A stretch of DNA of 64,000 bases, taken from the NCBI GenBank assembly GCA_005281725.1, contig SSBO01000012.1, positions 18,359,286-18,423,285 on the forward strand. The letters run 5' to 3'. Shown piece by piece: positions 25,101-34,200 of this stretch. The translations under genes and the position numbers were made by a program. Source of the DNA: Wuchereria bancrofti. Taxonomy: Eukaryota; Nematoda; Chromadorea; Rhabditida; Onchocercidae. Numbering within the stretch: position 1 is the first letter of the stretch; every line of letters begins with the position of its first letter. Below the pieces are notes generated by a model. That model did no database searches. It saw only the letters and a list, made by a program, of their open reading frames with translations, and had not been told where the DNA came from.

Positions 25101-28100
25101 TGTCAGATTTCATAACTCCTTTCAACAATTTTAAAAGATAGAAATAGCATAATTTGGATGTTTCTGATGGGAAAACTGGAGCATCAAAAAATAATAATTG
25201 CAGACTTTTAATAATCGCAAAAAATTGTTTTAGATGAAATAATGATTTTTGACAAGTGAAGATAAAAGATTATTCATTCTAATCAAACAATGATATATTC
25301 TGGAGACAACAAGATGACTTTAAATGTCAATTAAGAGTAAATCATAATGAGAAAGGAAAGAATAAAGATTGACGAGATCATTCAACTTTTCCCAAAAAAG
25401 AAATGCGACAAAATCAAAATCCAATCTATCCTACTTAGTTTGCATGTAGAAACTTCATGTAAGTGTAAAGTAAAGAATAACTTCATAACTTTGAAAGCGA
25501 ATGCGCAAGAAATATACCAGTGATGGTAACGGTGATATCCTTACATTCAGCACCAACTGCATGAATAAAAAAGGTATTAAGTCGATCAACTGAAGCCATT
25601 CGTAAATTTTCGCCGTAAACAGATACTGAGCTTGCATCTGCTATATCCAAGATAAATGGAGAACCTGTAATTAGATTATCAATTTAGGTATCAGAATATA
25701 TCATTTTGAGATGAATAAAAAATTTCTCTCAAGTCTAATTCTTTTCTTGAAATAATTAAGCGTTCCAGATAAAAAGCTAACAGTAGGGACGCAAAGTTAT
25801 CAAATATTTAGGTAAACATATAATTCAACATCAGTTAAAATTTAAGCATCTGAATATCTGAAATAGTTATAACATGTAGCAATAAACATACAGATTTCTA
25901 GAGCGGAAAAACAGACAATGTAAAACTTACCTTTAACTTCCATATTATTAAAAAGGACATGAATTTTGTATTGTCCAGCACCGTCAGGAGTGAAACTGAT
26001 TCGGTAGACACCCGAATTACCCTGTTCAAGAACCTCACACGGCAAACTTCGACCATGCCGTAATACCGAAACCTATTAATATATTAATAGGTTTCGATAT
26101 ATGTTTTTTTCGTCGTGAAAAAGGTAAACATAATTTGATTGTAAATATAATTTTCAACAATTCTTATTACAGTAATGGTAAAAACAGATTTTACATATTT
26201 TTTCTAAATTTTAAACAGAAAAATAGTTGGACGATTATGGATAAAATAGCAAGAATTTTTGCTGCTAAAAGTTATTTATAACAAATTAAATAAAAAGATA
26301 CACAACAAAATATAATTTATTAATTGCATGAAAGAATCAAAAGATTCGCAATCGGTAATATCGAATTAAATTTGAACAATCAGAACCATTTAACCATTTT
26401 AATGCAGTATATCGCACCTCTCCTTATATTACTAAAAAAGAACATGGTTAGAAATTTCTGATACCGCAGGTTAGCTGTATTTAATTTGAACGGCCCAGTA
26501 AATCACGAAGAACAAAGAATAGTAGTATCCCCCTTTCGATTTCTTCTCTGGATGGTGAAAAAATTTTACTCTAAGATTGAAATCGAAAAATCAAGAAAAG
26601 TGCTGATTTTTTCTAAATGGTTTTTAAATATAAAAAACCATACGGGGAGAACGAGTTCTAAGAAAATGTAGTTATCAAAGAAAATTTATGACCGTATCAA
26701 ACATTTCGAGGTATCAATTACATCTAACTTAACATGAAAAAAAAAATGTCCAGCGCTATCACTCGAAATCGCTGTTATTTTAGGAAGAGGAAATGACCGG
26801 TAAGAAGAATGGGAAGAAAACATCTTTGTAAGCTGTCGAAATTCGTTCATTCCCGATCATTTCTTATACCCCATGATATATTATTATTATGACCAAATTA
26901 TATGATATCACTGTACCCATACTATGATATACTATTACTGTATTCAGACATATATTACTGTATCCAAGCTCGACTACTACTGTGTTGATTATTACTGTGC
27001 CGATTCTCCACAGCATTCTTGTATTCAGATTGACTACTGTATTCAGATGATATTGCTGATCCAATCTGATATTGTATTCAGACTATCATATATTAGTACT
27101 ATATTCGGACTTATTGAATTCAGATTTTCTATATTGTTATTGTACTCAGATTGTTACACAGGCCATGTGGTTTATGAATTTGCNCATGAATAAAAAAGGT
27201 ATTAAGTCGATCAACTGAAGCCATTCGTAAATTTTCGCCGTAAACAGATACTGAGCTTGCATCTGCTATATCCAAGATAAATGGAGAACCTGTAATTAGA
27301 TTATCAATTTAGGTATCAGAATATATCATTTTGAGATGAATAAAAAATTTCTCTCAAGTCTAATTCTTTTCTTGAAATAATTAAGCGTTCCAGATAAAAA
27401 GCTAACAGTAGGGACGCAAAGTTATCAAATATTTAGGTAAACATATAATTCAACATCAGTTAAAATTTAAGCATCTGAATATCTGAAATAGTTATAACAT
27501 GTAGCAATAAACATACAGATTTCTAGAGCGGAAAAACAGACAATGTAAAACTTACCTTTAACTTCCATATTATTAAAAAGGACATGAATTTTGTATTGTC
27601 CAGCACCGTCAGGAGTGAAACTGATTCGGTAGACACCCGAATTACCCTGTTCAAGAACCTCACACGGCAAACTTCGACCATGCCGTAATACCGAAACCTA
27701 TTAATATATTAATAGGTTTCGATATATGTTTTTTTCGTCGTGAAAAAGGTAAACATAATTTGATTGTAAATATAATTTTCAACAATTCTTATTACAGTAA
27801 TGGTAAAAACAGATTTTACATATTTTTTCTAAATTTTAAACAGAAAAATAGTTGGACGATTATGGATAAAATAGCAAGAATTTTTGCTGCTAAAAGTTAT
27901 TTATAACAAATTAAATAAAAAGATACACAACAAAATATAATTTATTAATTGCATGAAAGAATCAAAAGATTCGCAATCGGTAATATCGAATTAAATTTGA
28001 ACAATCAGAACCATTTAACCATTTTAATGCAGTATATCGCACCTCTCCTTATATTACTAAAAAAGAACATGGTTAGAAATTTCTTGATACCGCAGGTTAG

Positions 28101-31100
28101 CTGTATTTAATTTGAACGGCCCAGTAAATCACGAAGAACAAAGAATAGTAGTATCCCCCTTTCGATTTCTTCTCTGGATGGTGAAAAAATTTTACTCTAA
28201 GATTGAAATCGAAAAATCAAGAAAAGTGCTGATTTTTTCTAAATGGTTTTTAAATACAAAAAAACGTACAGGGAGAACGAGTTTTAAGAAAATGTAGTTA
28301 TCAAAGAAAATTTATGACCGTATCAAACATTTCGAAGTATCAATTACATCTAACTTAACATGAAAAAAAAAGTGTCCAGCGCCATCATCCGAAATCGCTG
28401 TTATTTTAGGAAGAGGAAATGACCGGGTAAGAAGAATGGGAAGAAAACATCTTTGTAAGCTGCCGAAATTCATTCATTCCCGATCATTTTTTATACCCAA
28501 TGATATATTATTATTATGTCCAAATTATATGATATCACCGTACCCGTACTATGATATATTATTACTGTATTCAGACATATATTACTGTATCCAAGCTGAA
28601 CTACTACTATGCTGATTATTATTGTGCCGATTCTCCACAGCATTTTTGTATTCAGATTGACTACTGTATCCGGATGATATTGCTGATCCAATCTCTGATA
28701 TTACATCTAAGCTATCATACATTAGTATTATATTTTGACTTATTGAATTCAGATTTTCTATATTATTATTGCACTCAGATTGTTACACAAGTCATGTGGT
28801 TTATGAATTTGCTGTTTGGTTTAACGGTGTACTCGTCGTCTCTTAGTAAGTATTCATGTCAGTAATCTCTCTGCTTGTTTGATCTTTAAAAGGATTCGAA
28901 TTTATTATTGTATCAAAGACGTAATTTTATACCTAAATTTCAGAATACTAAGGTGTTCCAAATTTTTTGGAAATATAAGGAAATAAACTATTTTCAAAAG
29001 AATACTTTGAGAAAACCATAGCCAGCTTGTGATGTATTCACACTGAACTTCAGTTCTTGACCAACCAGCCCTACATCCAAACCATAGACCTAAATTTAGA
29101 GAGAAAAATAACTTCAATGCCAATAATTACTTTCAAATTTGCCTTAAATAATCAAACTAATCAGGTTTTTAATTTTTATTGTTCCTAGCAAACTCAGCTT
29201 TAGTGATTTCCTTTATTGAATAAAAACCGAATACCTGAACAAGATTGGCATCGTAAACTCTACAAGAAAATGGAGAACCTCGAATATGATGACCATCGTA
29301 AAGTATACCAATTTGCCATTTACCTGCAAAAGCCGATGCAAAAAGTCAGATTGAGATTGAAGGATGAGAAAAAAAATTTCATTTAGTTGAAAGTCATAGG
29401 TAAGAGCAGGTTTTAATTGCATATTGTTTACGAGCAAATGTCATATATCAATTAGTTTTCTATTTACTTACATGAATCAAAAGAACTGATGAGTTATACC
29501 AAAATCTGAATCACCGTTTGTTAGAGAAGAAAGGAAAGAACTAAAAGGCAATGATGTCTAGATATGAGATTTAACAAAGAAAATTTATGCTTCCTTAAAT
29601 GCTGAAAATATGTTGCTAGATTTTCTTCAAGAATTCAAGAACTGCATTAAAAGTTCTCAAGCCACCAGAACAGCGCAGTCTTGAAACCTATCACCGAACT
29701 CATAATTTCTTTCTGATTCATAATGTCAAAAATGAATTGGATAGCAATGCGCAGTGTGAACAATGATGGATTCTTCCAGTCAGTTTCAAACTTCGTATTA
29801 CTATCAAAACCAAATAGTTTAATTAATCATTTAAGGCTTAATGCCGTATGCTCTTATTTTGCAGTCATATCCTATGATACTCTTATTTTATTTTATTTGT
29901 ATTCTTATCTTCTCAGCACAAAAAAATCCTCCATTATAGTATTTGCAAAAAAAAGAGAAAAAAGTGAAAAAGTAATATAAAAGTGTCGGAAATTTTTAAT
30001 CTAATTTTAATAAACTGAAACTTTATCTTTTAAGGCCTGCTGATAAAGGAATAATTTGGTGTGGTGGTTATGGATTCCTTGAAAGATTTCATAAGCTTGT
30101 CTTAGCTCCATATACTTTATGCAGAAAGCTTTAGAAACAGAATTTTTTTCGGAAAATATTGAATGTCGTCCATTAAATTGTCAAGTAAGAATTTTAAAAG
30201 AGAAAAAAAATAGATGCTTATAATTAATAGTGAAAAAATAATTATCATAAACTAAATAATTATCATAAATTAATGTATAGGAAAGAAAACAACAACAGAT
30301 GACTGTCTGGAATCTGAATATTGCCTTAACAATGCTATAATAAAATCAGACAAGGACTCAATTTTGAAATTTGAGCAGAAGTAAGATTTTGGATCTATTG
30401 ATAATTTAATTAAATATGGAAATAAGAAGAAAGACAACAATTTTGAATTCGTGATCTAGTATTTTAGAGTAAAATTCTGATTACAGTAAAAACAGTATCA
30501 CAGCAAGTGTCTATCTGTTAGCAGAAATGATGAATCGAGATCCAAGATAAAGCCATCAATCAGTAAATCTTAAATCAATAACGAATTAAAACAAACTAAC
30601 CAACTTCATTTGGTGTGAAAGTAGCTGTAAAAACGCTTCCTTTCTTCAGTACTTGACAATTTTTGACACATCCCGAAGGCGCGATTGCTTCAACAAGGAT
30701 GGAACCAGCGGAAGAGTCACCGCGTGCATTTATCTGTAAGTTCCTATCATTAAATTAGAATTATCAATATTTTCAGTTTCATCTTCTTGAGACACGCATT
30801 TCTTATCAAAGAATATATGATTTCACTAATGTGCGACTCATTGGAATAAATCATTTTCTGTGAAAATCATTTTTTCCGGGCTTACAAAAAACTATCTTTT
30901 TTCCGTTTCCTGCAAGTTTCTTGCAGTTGAAATCTCTTTTAAACTGAATTTATTTGTTGTCAGATAGTTATGTGATAATGTGGTTATAAAAATAGTCTGT
31001 CCTGCAACAAACTGTGCCAAATCGCATAAGACTTCAAATATATCTAGAGATATCAAGTCACTTACCACTACTTCAACAATCGAACCAATAGAACAAGGTT

Positions 31101-31201
31101 CACTTAAACCGGAAAAAGAAACATGCCCAATATCGGGCACCGGATAGAGGTCCATATCGTCGTCGTTGTTGTTGTCGTGGTCGTCGTTGTTGCTAATTTT
31201 C
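12239..31201 (-). CDS. filamin-type Ig-repeat protein, gene-level span
   Basis: Colinear model built from 18 exons: e1-e5 in 31201-27556, then e6-e18 in 25664-12239, skipping the duplicated copy of e5 at 25931-26072. Filamins cross-link actin and bind membrane and signalling proteins through strings of Ig-like repeats. Here six repeats are visible, with the family hallmarks FSGL.EPCS.GS (e1), ILYDG..I.GSPF (e3), FTPDGAG.Y.I.V.FN (e5), GSPF (e6), SPF.CNVGDP (e8) and PGKY.IDV.FNG (e14). A Ser/Thr-rich tail of about 450 residues follows in e16-e18. All exon phases fit. No calponin-homology (actin-binding) exon was found upstream, so this is either a short isoform or an incomplete gene. It could belong to the FLN-2/jitterbug or the FLN-1/cheerio class; I cannot decide which. 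The 3' end may lie outside the piece that starts at 11762. Confidence 0.85.
13272..13459 (-). CDS. filamin exon 17 (tail)
   Basis: Acceptor aatttag|G, donor ACAG|GTTTG. It reads LRKIDDYDPLAREKERETDQ, then TSSSLIDKKDDRLGYMVAQY and GNGTVAGANVTSGQTVSSRT. The phase-2 entry completes the arginine of exon 16. The copy at 7274-7461 looks identical. Confidence 0.85.
13889..14078 (-). CDS. filamin exon 16 (disordered tail)
   Basis: Acceptor ttttgcag|TG, donor TATAG|GTGTG, phase 2. It reads QKPAACGLSMEDGAESSGSS, then AFLKHTREKSRDRSTLPEQP and PDLLRKAEPKTAPLITENRY. It is charged and Ser-rich with no known domain. It differs from its allele at 7876-8065 at about ten residues, far more than neighbouring exons. 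Confidence 0.82.
14079..16078 (-). other. filamin intron 15
   Basis: Two kilobases of AT-rich intron between exons 15 and 16. No coding signal seen. Confidence 0.7.
16079..16180 (-). CDS. filamin exon 15 (end of repeat 6)
   Basis: Acceptor ttttcag|GG, donor CCCAG|GTTATC. It reads CPIRVDILPKQVGQSVSTSI then ISQQTATITSSSP. The G-strand motif GCPIRVD closes the last Ig repeat, and Ser/Thr-rich sequence begins here. The allelic copy is 10245-10346. Confidence 0.87.
16181..17612 (-). other. filamin intron 14
   Basis: AT-rich, no coding signal seen. Allelic to 10347-11678. Confidence 0.7.
17613..17780 (-). CDS. filamin exon 14 (repeat 6), possible alternative start upstream
   Basis: Acceptor gtgcctgcag|TT is phase 1 and gives FIVDAVDAGKG after exon 13, parallel to the exon 9 boundary (IDASAAGSG). 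It reads through GRCLVTFIPQYPGKYVIDVT and FNGEQVQ to donor CAGG|GTATG. The frame also stays open upstream to an ATG at 17829 (MSEERHYLSQLYVVPA), so a transcript starting inside the long intron could encode repeat 6 plus the tail. Confidence 0.85.
17781..21682 (-). other. filamin intron 13, 3.9 kb, with a GC-richer island
   Basis: The longest intron inside the model. Most is AT-rich, but 18140-18790 is visibly GC-richer, ends in a GA microsatellite (18739-18756) and lies just upstream of the in-frame ATG at 17829. No Ig-repeat coding was found in it. Confidence 0.65.
18140..18790 (-). promoter_or_regulatory. possible internal promoter or enhancer region
   Basis: A base-composition shift and simple trinucleotide-rich sequence lie 0.3-1 kb upstream of the alternative start at 17829. 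Short forms of filamin from internal promoters are known in animals. No core promoter element was identified on the minus strand, so this rests on position and composition only. Confidence 0.25.
21683..21824 (-). CDS. filamin exon 13 (end of repeat 5, start of repeat 6)
   Basis: Acceptor ttttgcag|GTT, donor ATTG|GTGAGC. It reads VGDHHLEMAICGKKIDPYPL, then TVSGYSAENVKIEPLGGGTP and GQPVQFI. It is followed by the longest intron of the gene (17781-21682). Confidence 0.88.
22083..22162 (-). CDS. filamin exon 12 (repeat 5)
   Basis: Acceptor ttttttag|GT, donor AATAAG|GTTAG. It reads PDGIDLPISVYRRGDNKLIC then EYVINK, matching the D-E strands of a filamin repeat. Phase 1 in, phase 0 out. Confidence 0.88.
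22329..22330 (-). other. GC 5' splice site (GC-AG intron)
   Basis: The donor reads G|GCAAGC with its acceptor at tttttag|GTCCTG (22163-22164). The flanking frame (ARIY, G, PDGIDLP) fixes the position. GC-AG introns are a known minor class and usually share the extended GCAAG match seen here. Confidence 0.8.
22331..22464 (-). CDS. filamin exon 11 (repeat 5 start), ends at a GC donor
   Basis: Acceptor aatttag|A. It reads FERTESWYTELAGIGLQRAS, then VGKPTAFEITGDGITESDVQ and ARIY. The only junction that yields the conserved IYGPDG across to exon 12 is TATATG|GCAAGC, so this intron begins with GC, not GT. Confidence 0.85.
22788..22933 (-). CDS. filamin exon 10 (end of repeat 4 plus linker)
   Basis: Acceptor ttttgcag|GCA, donor AGACG|GTATGG, phase 2. 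It reads AIIHIVEMRFNGENVRMSPW then KIQVRGSQQQKNANYDVEER and MVRSIESR. The SPW motif ends the Ig fold, and the polar stretch after it is a linker. Phase 2 joins exon 11 directly, giving ESRRFERTESW. Confidence 0.85.
23298..23416 (-). CDS. filamin exon 9 (repeat 4)
   Basis: Acceptor ttttttgcag|TT, donor CACTCAG|GTTCTC. It reads DASAAGSGNLEIMINGGRVA, then CRVRELGGRHYLASFTPTQ. The first codon is completed from exon 8. Bases 1-47 are the truncated copy in piece A. Confidence 0.88.
24219..24368 (-). CDS. filamin exon 8 (end of repeat 3, start of repeat 4)
   Basis: It reads GEHSIDVRLFNQSVYESPFM, then CNVGDPDLVTVRNMPEF and DELFRDYTFE, with donor GAAA|GTAAG. The acceptor tattgaag|GT is weak. It is chosen because it is the AG that keeps phase 1 and yields the expected glycine. 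The copy in piece A is at 850-999. Confidence 0.82.
24592..24675 (-). CDS. filamin exon 7 (repeat 3)
   Basis: Acceptor tttttag|CA, donor GCTG|GTATG. It reads APSGKSKRARVYQTDDVTHK then VEWKPVEAG. It has the usual filamin pattern of P.G......V....D....V...P...G. The copy in piece A is at 1219-1302. Confidence 0.87.
25518..25664 (-). CDS. filamin exon 6 (end of repeat 2, start of repeat 3)
   Basis: Acceptor aattacag|GT, donor CACTG|GTATAT. It reads GSPFILDIADASSVSVYGEN, then LRMASVDRLNTFFIHAVGAE and CKDITVTIT. It carries the GSPF turn that closes one Ig repeat and the linker into the next. Phase 1 on both sides. Confidence 0.88.
25931..26072 (-). CDS. filamin exon 5, redundant copy
   Basis: The sequence matches the exon at 27556-27697 and 2558-2699, palindrome included. 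It is most likely the same genomic exon, present again because the end of this piece overlaps the start of the next one and was not merged. Confidence 0.85.
26067..26096. repeat. perfect 30-bp palindrome, copy in piece C
   Basis: Same sequence and position relative to exon 5 as 2694-2723. Confidence 0.9.
27185..27289 (-). CDS. filamin exon 6, partial third copy cut at a contig join
   Basis: It starts immediately right of the n at 27184 and matches the 5' part of the exon at 25518-25664 and 2145-2291. It reads GSPFILDIADASSVSVYG and continues to RLNTFFIH before the break. Treat it as redundant with the complete copy in the neighbouring piece. Confidence 0.85.
27556..27697 (-). CDS. filamin exon 5 (repeat 2)
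   Basis: Acceptor aatag|GTT, donor AAAG|GTAAG. It reads VSVLRHGRSLPCEVLEQGNS then GVYRISFTPDGAG and FNNMEVKG. The 3' splice site lies inside a perfect 30-bp palindrome (27692-27721). The exon occurs three times in the window (also 2558-2699 and 25931-26072) because the same locus is represented in three pieces. Confidence 0.88.
27692..27721. repeat. perfect 30-bp palindrome, copy in piece D
   Basis: Same sequence and position relative to exon 5 as 2694-2723. Confidence 0.9.
29006..29089 (-). CDS. filamin exon 4 (start of repeat 2)
   Basis: Acceptor aatttag|GTC; donor AAA|GTATTC chosen because it is phase 0 and lets exon 5 read on in frame. It reads VYGLDVGLVGQELKFSVNTS then QAGYGFLK. An earlier GT (TATG|GTTTTC) breaks the frame and was not used. 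The allelic copy is 4006-4089, with VNASQAGDG in place of VNTSQAGYG. Confidence 0.82.
29235..29323 (-). CDS. filamin exon 3 (end of repeat 1)
   Basis: Acceptor tttgcag|GT, donor CAG|GTATTC. It reads KWQIGILYDGHHIRGSPFSC then RVYDANLVQ, the F and G strands and linker. The phase-1 entry completes the glycine of exon 2. The allelic copy (4232-4320) has DGDH for DGHH and SCK for SCR. Confidence 0.88.
30601..30733 (-). CDS. filamin exon 2 (repeat 1, central strands)
   Basis: Acceptor cttacag|ATA, donor GTTG|GTTAG. It reads INARGDSSAGSILVEAIAPS and ends FTPNEVG, the typical centre of a filamin repeat. It joins exon 1 in phase 0 and exon 3 in phase 1. The allelic copy at 5608-5740 differs at two residues: INAHGD for INARGD, and GSIFTA for GSVFTA. 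Confidence 0.88.
31066..31201 (-). CDS. filamin exon 1 (Asn/Asp-rich leader plus start of repeat 1)
   Basis: The exon has an acceptor aaaacag|G and a donor GTG|GTAAG. It reads a run of N and D residues, then MDLYPVPDIGHVSFSG and LSEPCSIGSIVEVV, the A and B strands of a filamin repeat. The leader comes from imperfect GAC/AAC triplets (CGT/GTT on the plus strand, 31156-31192). No upstream filamin exon was recognised, so this may be the first coding exon with ATG at 31155 and the triplet run as leader. If an upstream exon exists, the leader is translated as an acidic linker. The allelic copy is at 6082-6217. Confidence 0.85.
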
Positions 31202-34200
31202 CTGTTTTAATTTGTTGGATTCTATTTTAGAGCTTATAATGATGTTGATTTTAAAATTTGAAGCGTTGCAAAGTCGATTGTTGTTCTAATTCTCGACACA
31301 ATATTAGAGCCTGCAATTTACGATAAAAATTAAAAATGTTTGAAAGACATGGTTCTAAAATGTCGTAAGCAATAATATATCAGTAATAGTTTATGTTTAC
31401 AAAAAATCGATCTAGAAGAATTCAAAAATATGGACCAAATAAAAATATGTGAATATTGTAATCAATAAAAGATAAGGAATCGCTTCACTTTCATTCTTTT
31501 TTATCCTATATTATCTTACAAAACTATGATGTTAAACATATTTTCCAACAAATTACGCATAGATTTCAATTATATTTCAATTCATTTACTTACTATTTAA
31601 GAGAAAAGTTCCTTTGATTTCTTAGTTTTAAAGAATTTTTTGAAATGAATTTCGATTTAAGAGTTTAAATGCTATTAAAAATCATTTGAAACAACAAGAG
31701 AGGAAAGTGGAGAAACTGGAAATAGAATGAAGGGGAAGTTTCTTGGGAGTGTTATATCGCATGACTAACCCATTCACATTCACCAACCAACAACAGCATC
31801 ATCATCACTCCAAAAATGTTTCAATTCATTTCACGGGTTGAATTTCTGAACTATGGATGGAAGGAAGGAAAGGGAAGGAAGGAAAAGATAGCACTAATGC
31901 AAGGAATTCCTTTCCACCATGTGTCAAACACTGTCAGAAATACCACTTAACATACAAGAATGCGTTACAGGTGAAAAAAAGGAAAGAGAAAAAACTGATG
32001 GATACATTTGCACACCTTGATAAATTGCATTCCTCAGTCAAATTAATTTCCAAAACAGGTAAACTTTTACTATAGTTAAAATGGAACTTATTATCGAAAT
32101 TAAAAAATGCACGGATGATAGAAAACTGTACATACTGCACCAATGGTTCCGAACCGATTGATACACCCTGCTTGAAACAAATCAGATAAGCTACGGAACC
32201 AGTTTTAACTTGTAAAGCAGTACGTACCAATGAGTATAATAAACGCTTAAATAAAGATTATAGGTGGAAAACTATGTCGATTAAACAAAAATAAAATTTT
32301 TTAAGCACTTTTTTTATGGTACAATCGAAACGGCTCATATATTTAAAAAATGATGTTTGCTGTATTTATTATTTTAATAGATAACAGACTTACATATTGC
32401 TTACATTTTCACTATTTTCCTTATATCAAGGATTAATTTAGAAACTACTCATTAAGATAAGGCCAAAAGCATAGAACTTCAAAAGTGAAATAAAATTTCC
32501 ACTTCGTCGACGTTCTGCTAATTTGTCATTGGTTAATGTAATCAAATTTAAAATATTATAATATTTAGGACGAACTTCTCTGATCGAAAAAATCCAGTGT
32601 TAAGAAAAGGCAAACAATGTCTAGAAATGTAAAAATGAAAAAAGTGCAGATGGCAAACGACCGCTGATGGCTGCATAATTCATAGTAGTTGGAAAGGCAA
32701 AATTCAGGAAATTATCGACCCATGATTTGGAAACAATGAAAAATATTTCGCCTCGCAAAAAAATCGTAATGAATCAATCGCCTGCGCATACATACTAAAA
32801 TTTGTTTAGGTTGAGTCTTATCATTTTGACTCACCGAACTGCTTAGAATAGTTTAAGGCGGCATATCACTTTGGATATAAAATTTACCAGAAACGAGCTT
32901 TGGAGATTATTGATTGTTCATGAACTTGACGAATTTGCCAGGTCACATAATACATTTGACTCTTTTACTTGGCAAAATCAATCAGTACTTCGATTAACAA
33001 ACAAACATTAGCACTTTAATTATCGTACTAGTCTTTAACTATTATACTTTTAATGAGACTAAGTCTAAAAAGTTTTCCAACATCAGAAATCAAGAAAAGT
33101 CAACAATTTCAAGGAAATTCATGCTATAAATTAAGAATTATGAAACAATTCTGTATACGGCAATGAAAGCAGAATTAAATTTCGTTTCTAGATGCTTCTG
33201 AAATACAACAGTGACTACCTATATTCTTTTTAATGGTATCTGCTAATATGGAAGAGTCAAGGAAGAAATATCGAAGTTTGAACTTGTATTTGTCCTCATG
33301 ATTAGGTATGAAAAATAATTTTAACAAATTTACTTAGCAAAATGAATTCTAATAATGAAAGGAAAAAGATTGATTTAAGAGAAATTACTGAATGACTGAT
33401 TATGAACTTTTCATTCCATAATGAAACCACACATGGTTGAAATTTCGTCAATGGAAATCGTTTGAGAAATAAACACTAATGAAAATATCGAATCTTTAAA
33501 TGAATAAAGGCATATTAATAAGTTTTCTAGTGAAATGTAGAAACAATTTTTAAATTGTCCAGTATCCAATTTATGCGATCAGTACAAATTCTTTTATAAT
33601 CTTACTGTCTACATCAACAAAAGTTAATAAATTCAAGTAACAATTTCAATCAATTACCAACTTTCGTTAAAATTTGAAGCAATTGAAATTAATTAAAGTT
33701 TTACATTTCACTTTTTTTTTTTGTTAATTATCAGCAATCTATGTTGTTATTCGGGCATAATAGGTAGTGTAAAACTCGTAGGTAATTTAATAGATCCAGC
33801 AACGAAAAAGTAATAAATGATGAATAACAGAAAATAAAATACTTAAATGTGTATAAGTAAAGGATAGCATTTATCACCGTTAAATATACCGAGAATTTGA
33901 ACAGTTTTGAATAAAAAATTCCAAACAAATTAGAAATATTTAGTGCAAAAAGAGATAAAAAAGAATTTGCGTGCCATTCAAAATTACCATCAATATATGT
34001 AGAGATTTGTTGACATTCAAAATCAGTAACGATTTGTGAAAGAGAAGCTTAAATGAAGAGAGCTTGCAGAAAATTACACAGAAAATTTCCTCCGTGCAAA
34101 CTTCCCATTCTATTCTCAATCTTCTAATATTTAATGGACAACAAGCCTTTATCCTCTGTAAAAATAAATTAATGTGAAACATGTAGTAATTATGTGACAT

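Noticed and set aside
1..31871. True tandem duplication of filamin exons
   Set aside because: Copies meet only at lone n characters, ends are identical and middles diverged, and a simple colinear gene results when they are treated as overlaps.
32126..32230. Extra upstream filamin exon (VRTALQVKTG...)
   Set aside because: No filamin motif and no matching splice sites; kept only as a note in the intergenic entry.
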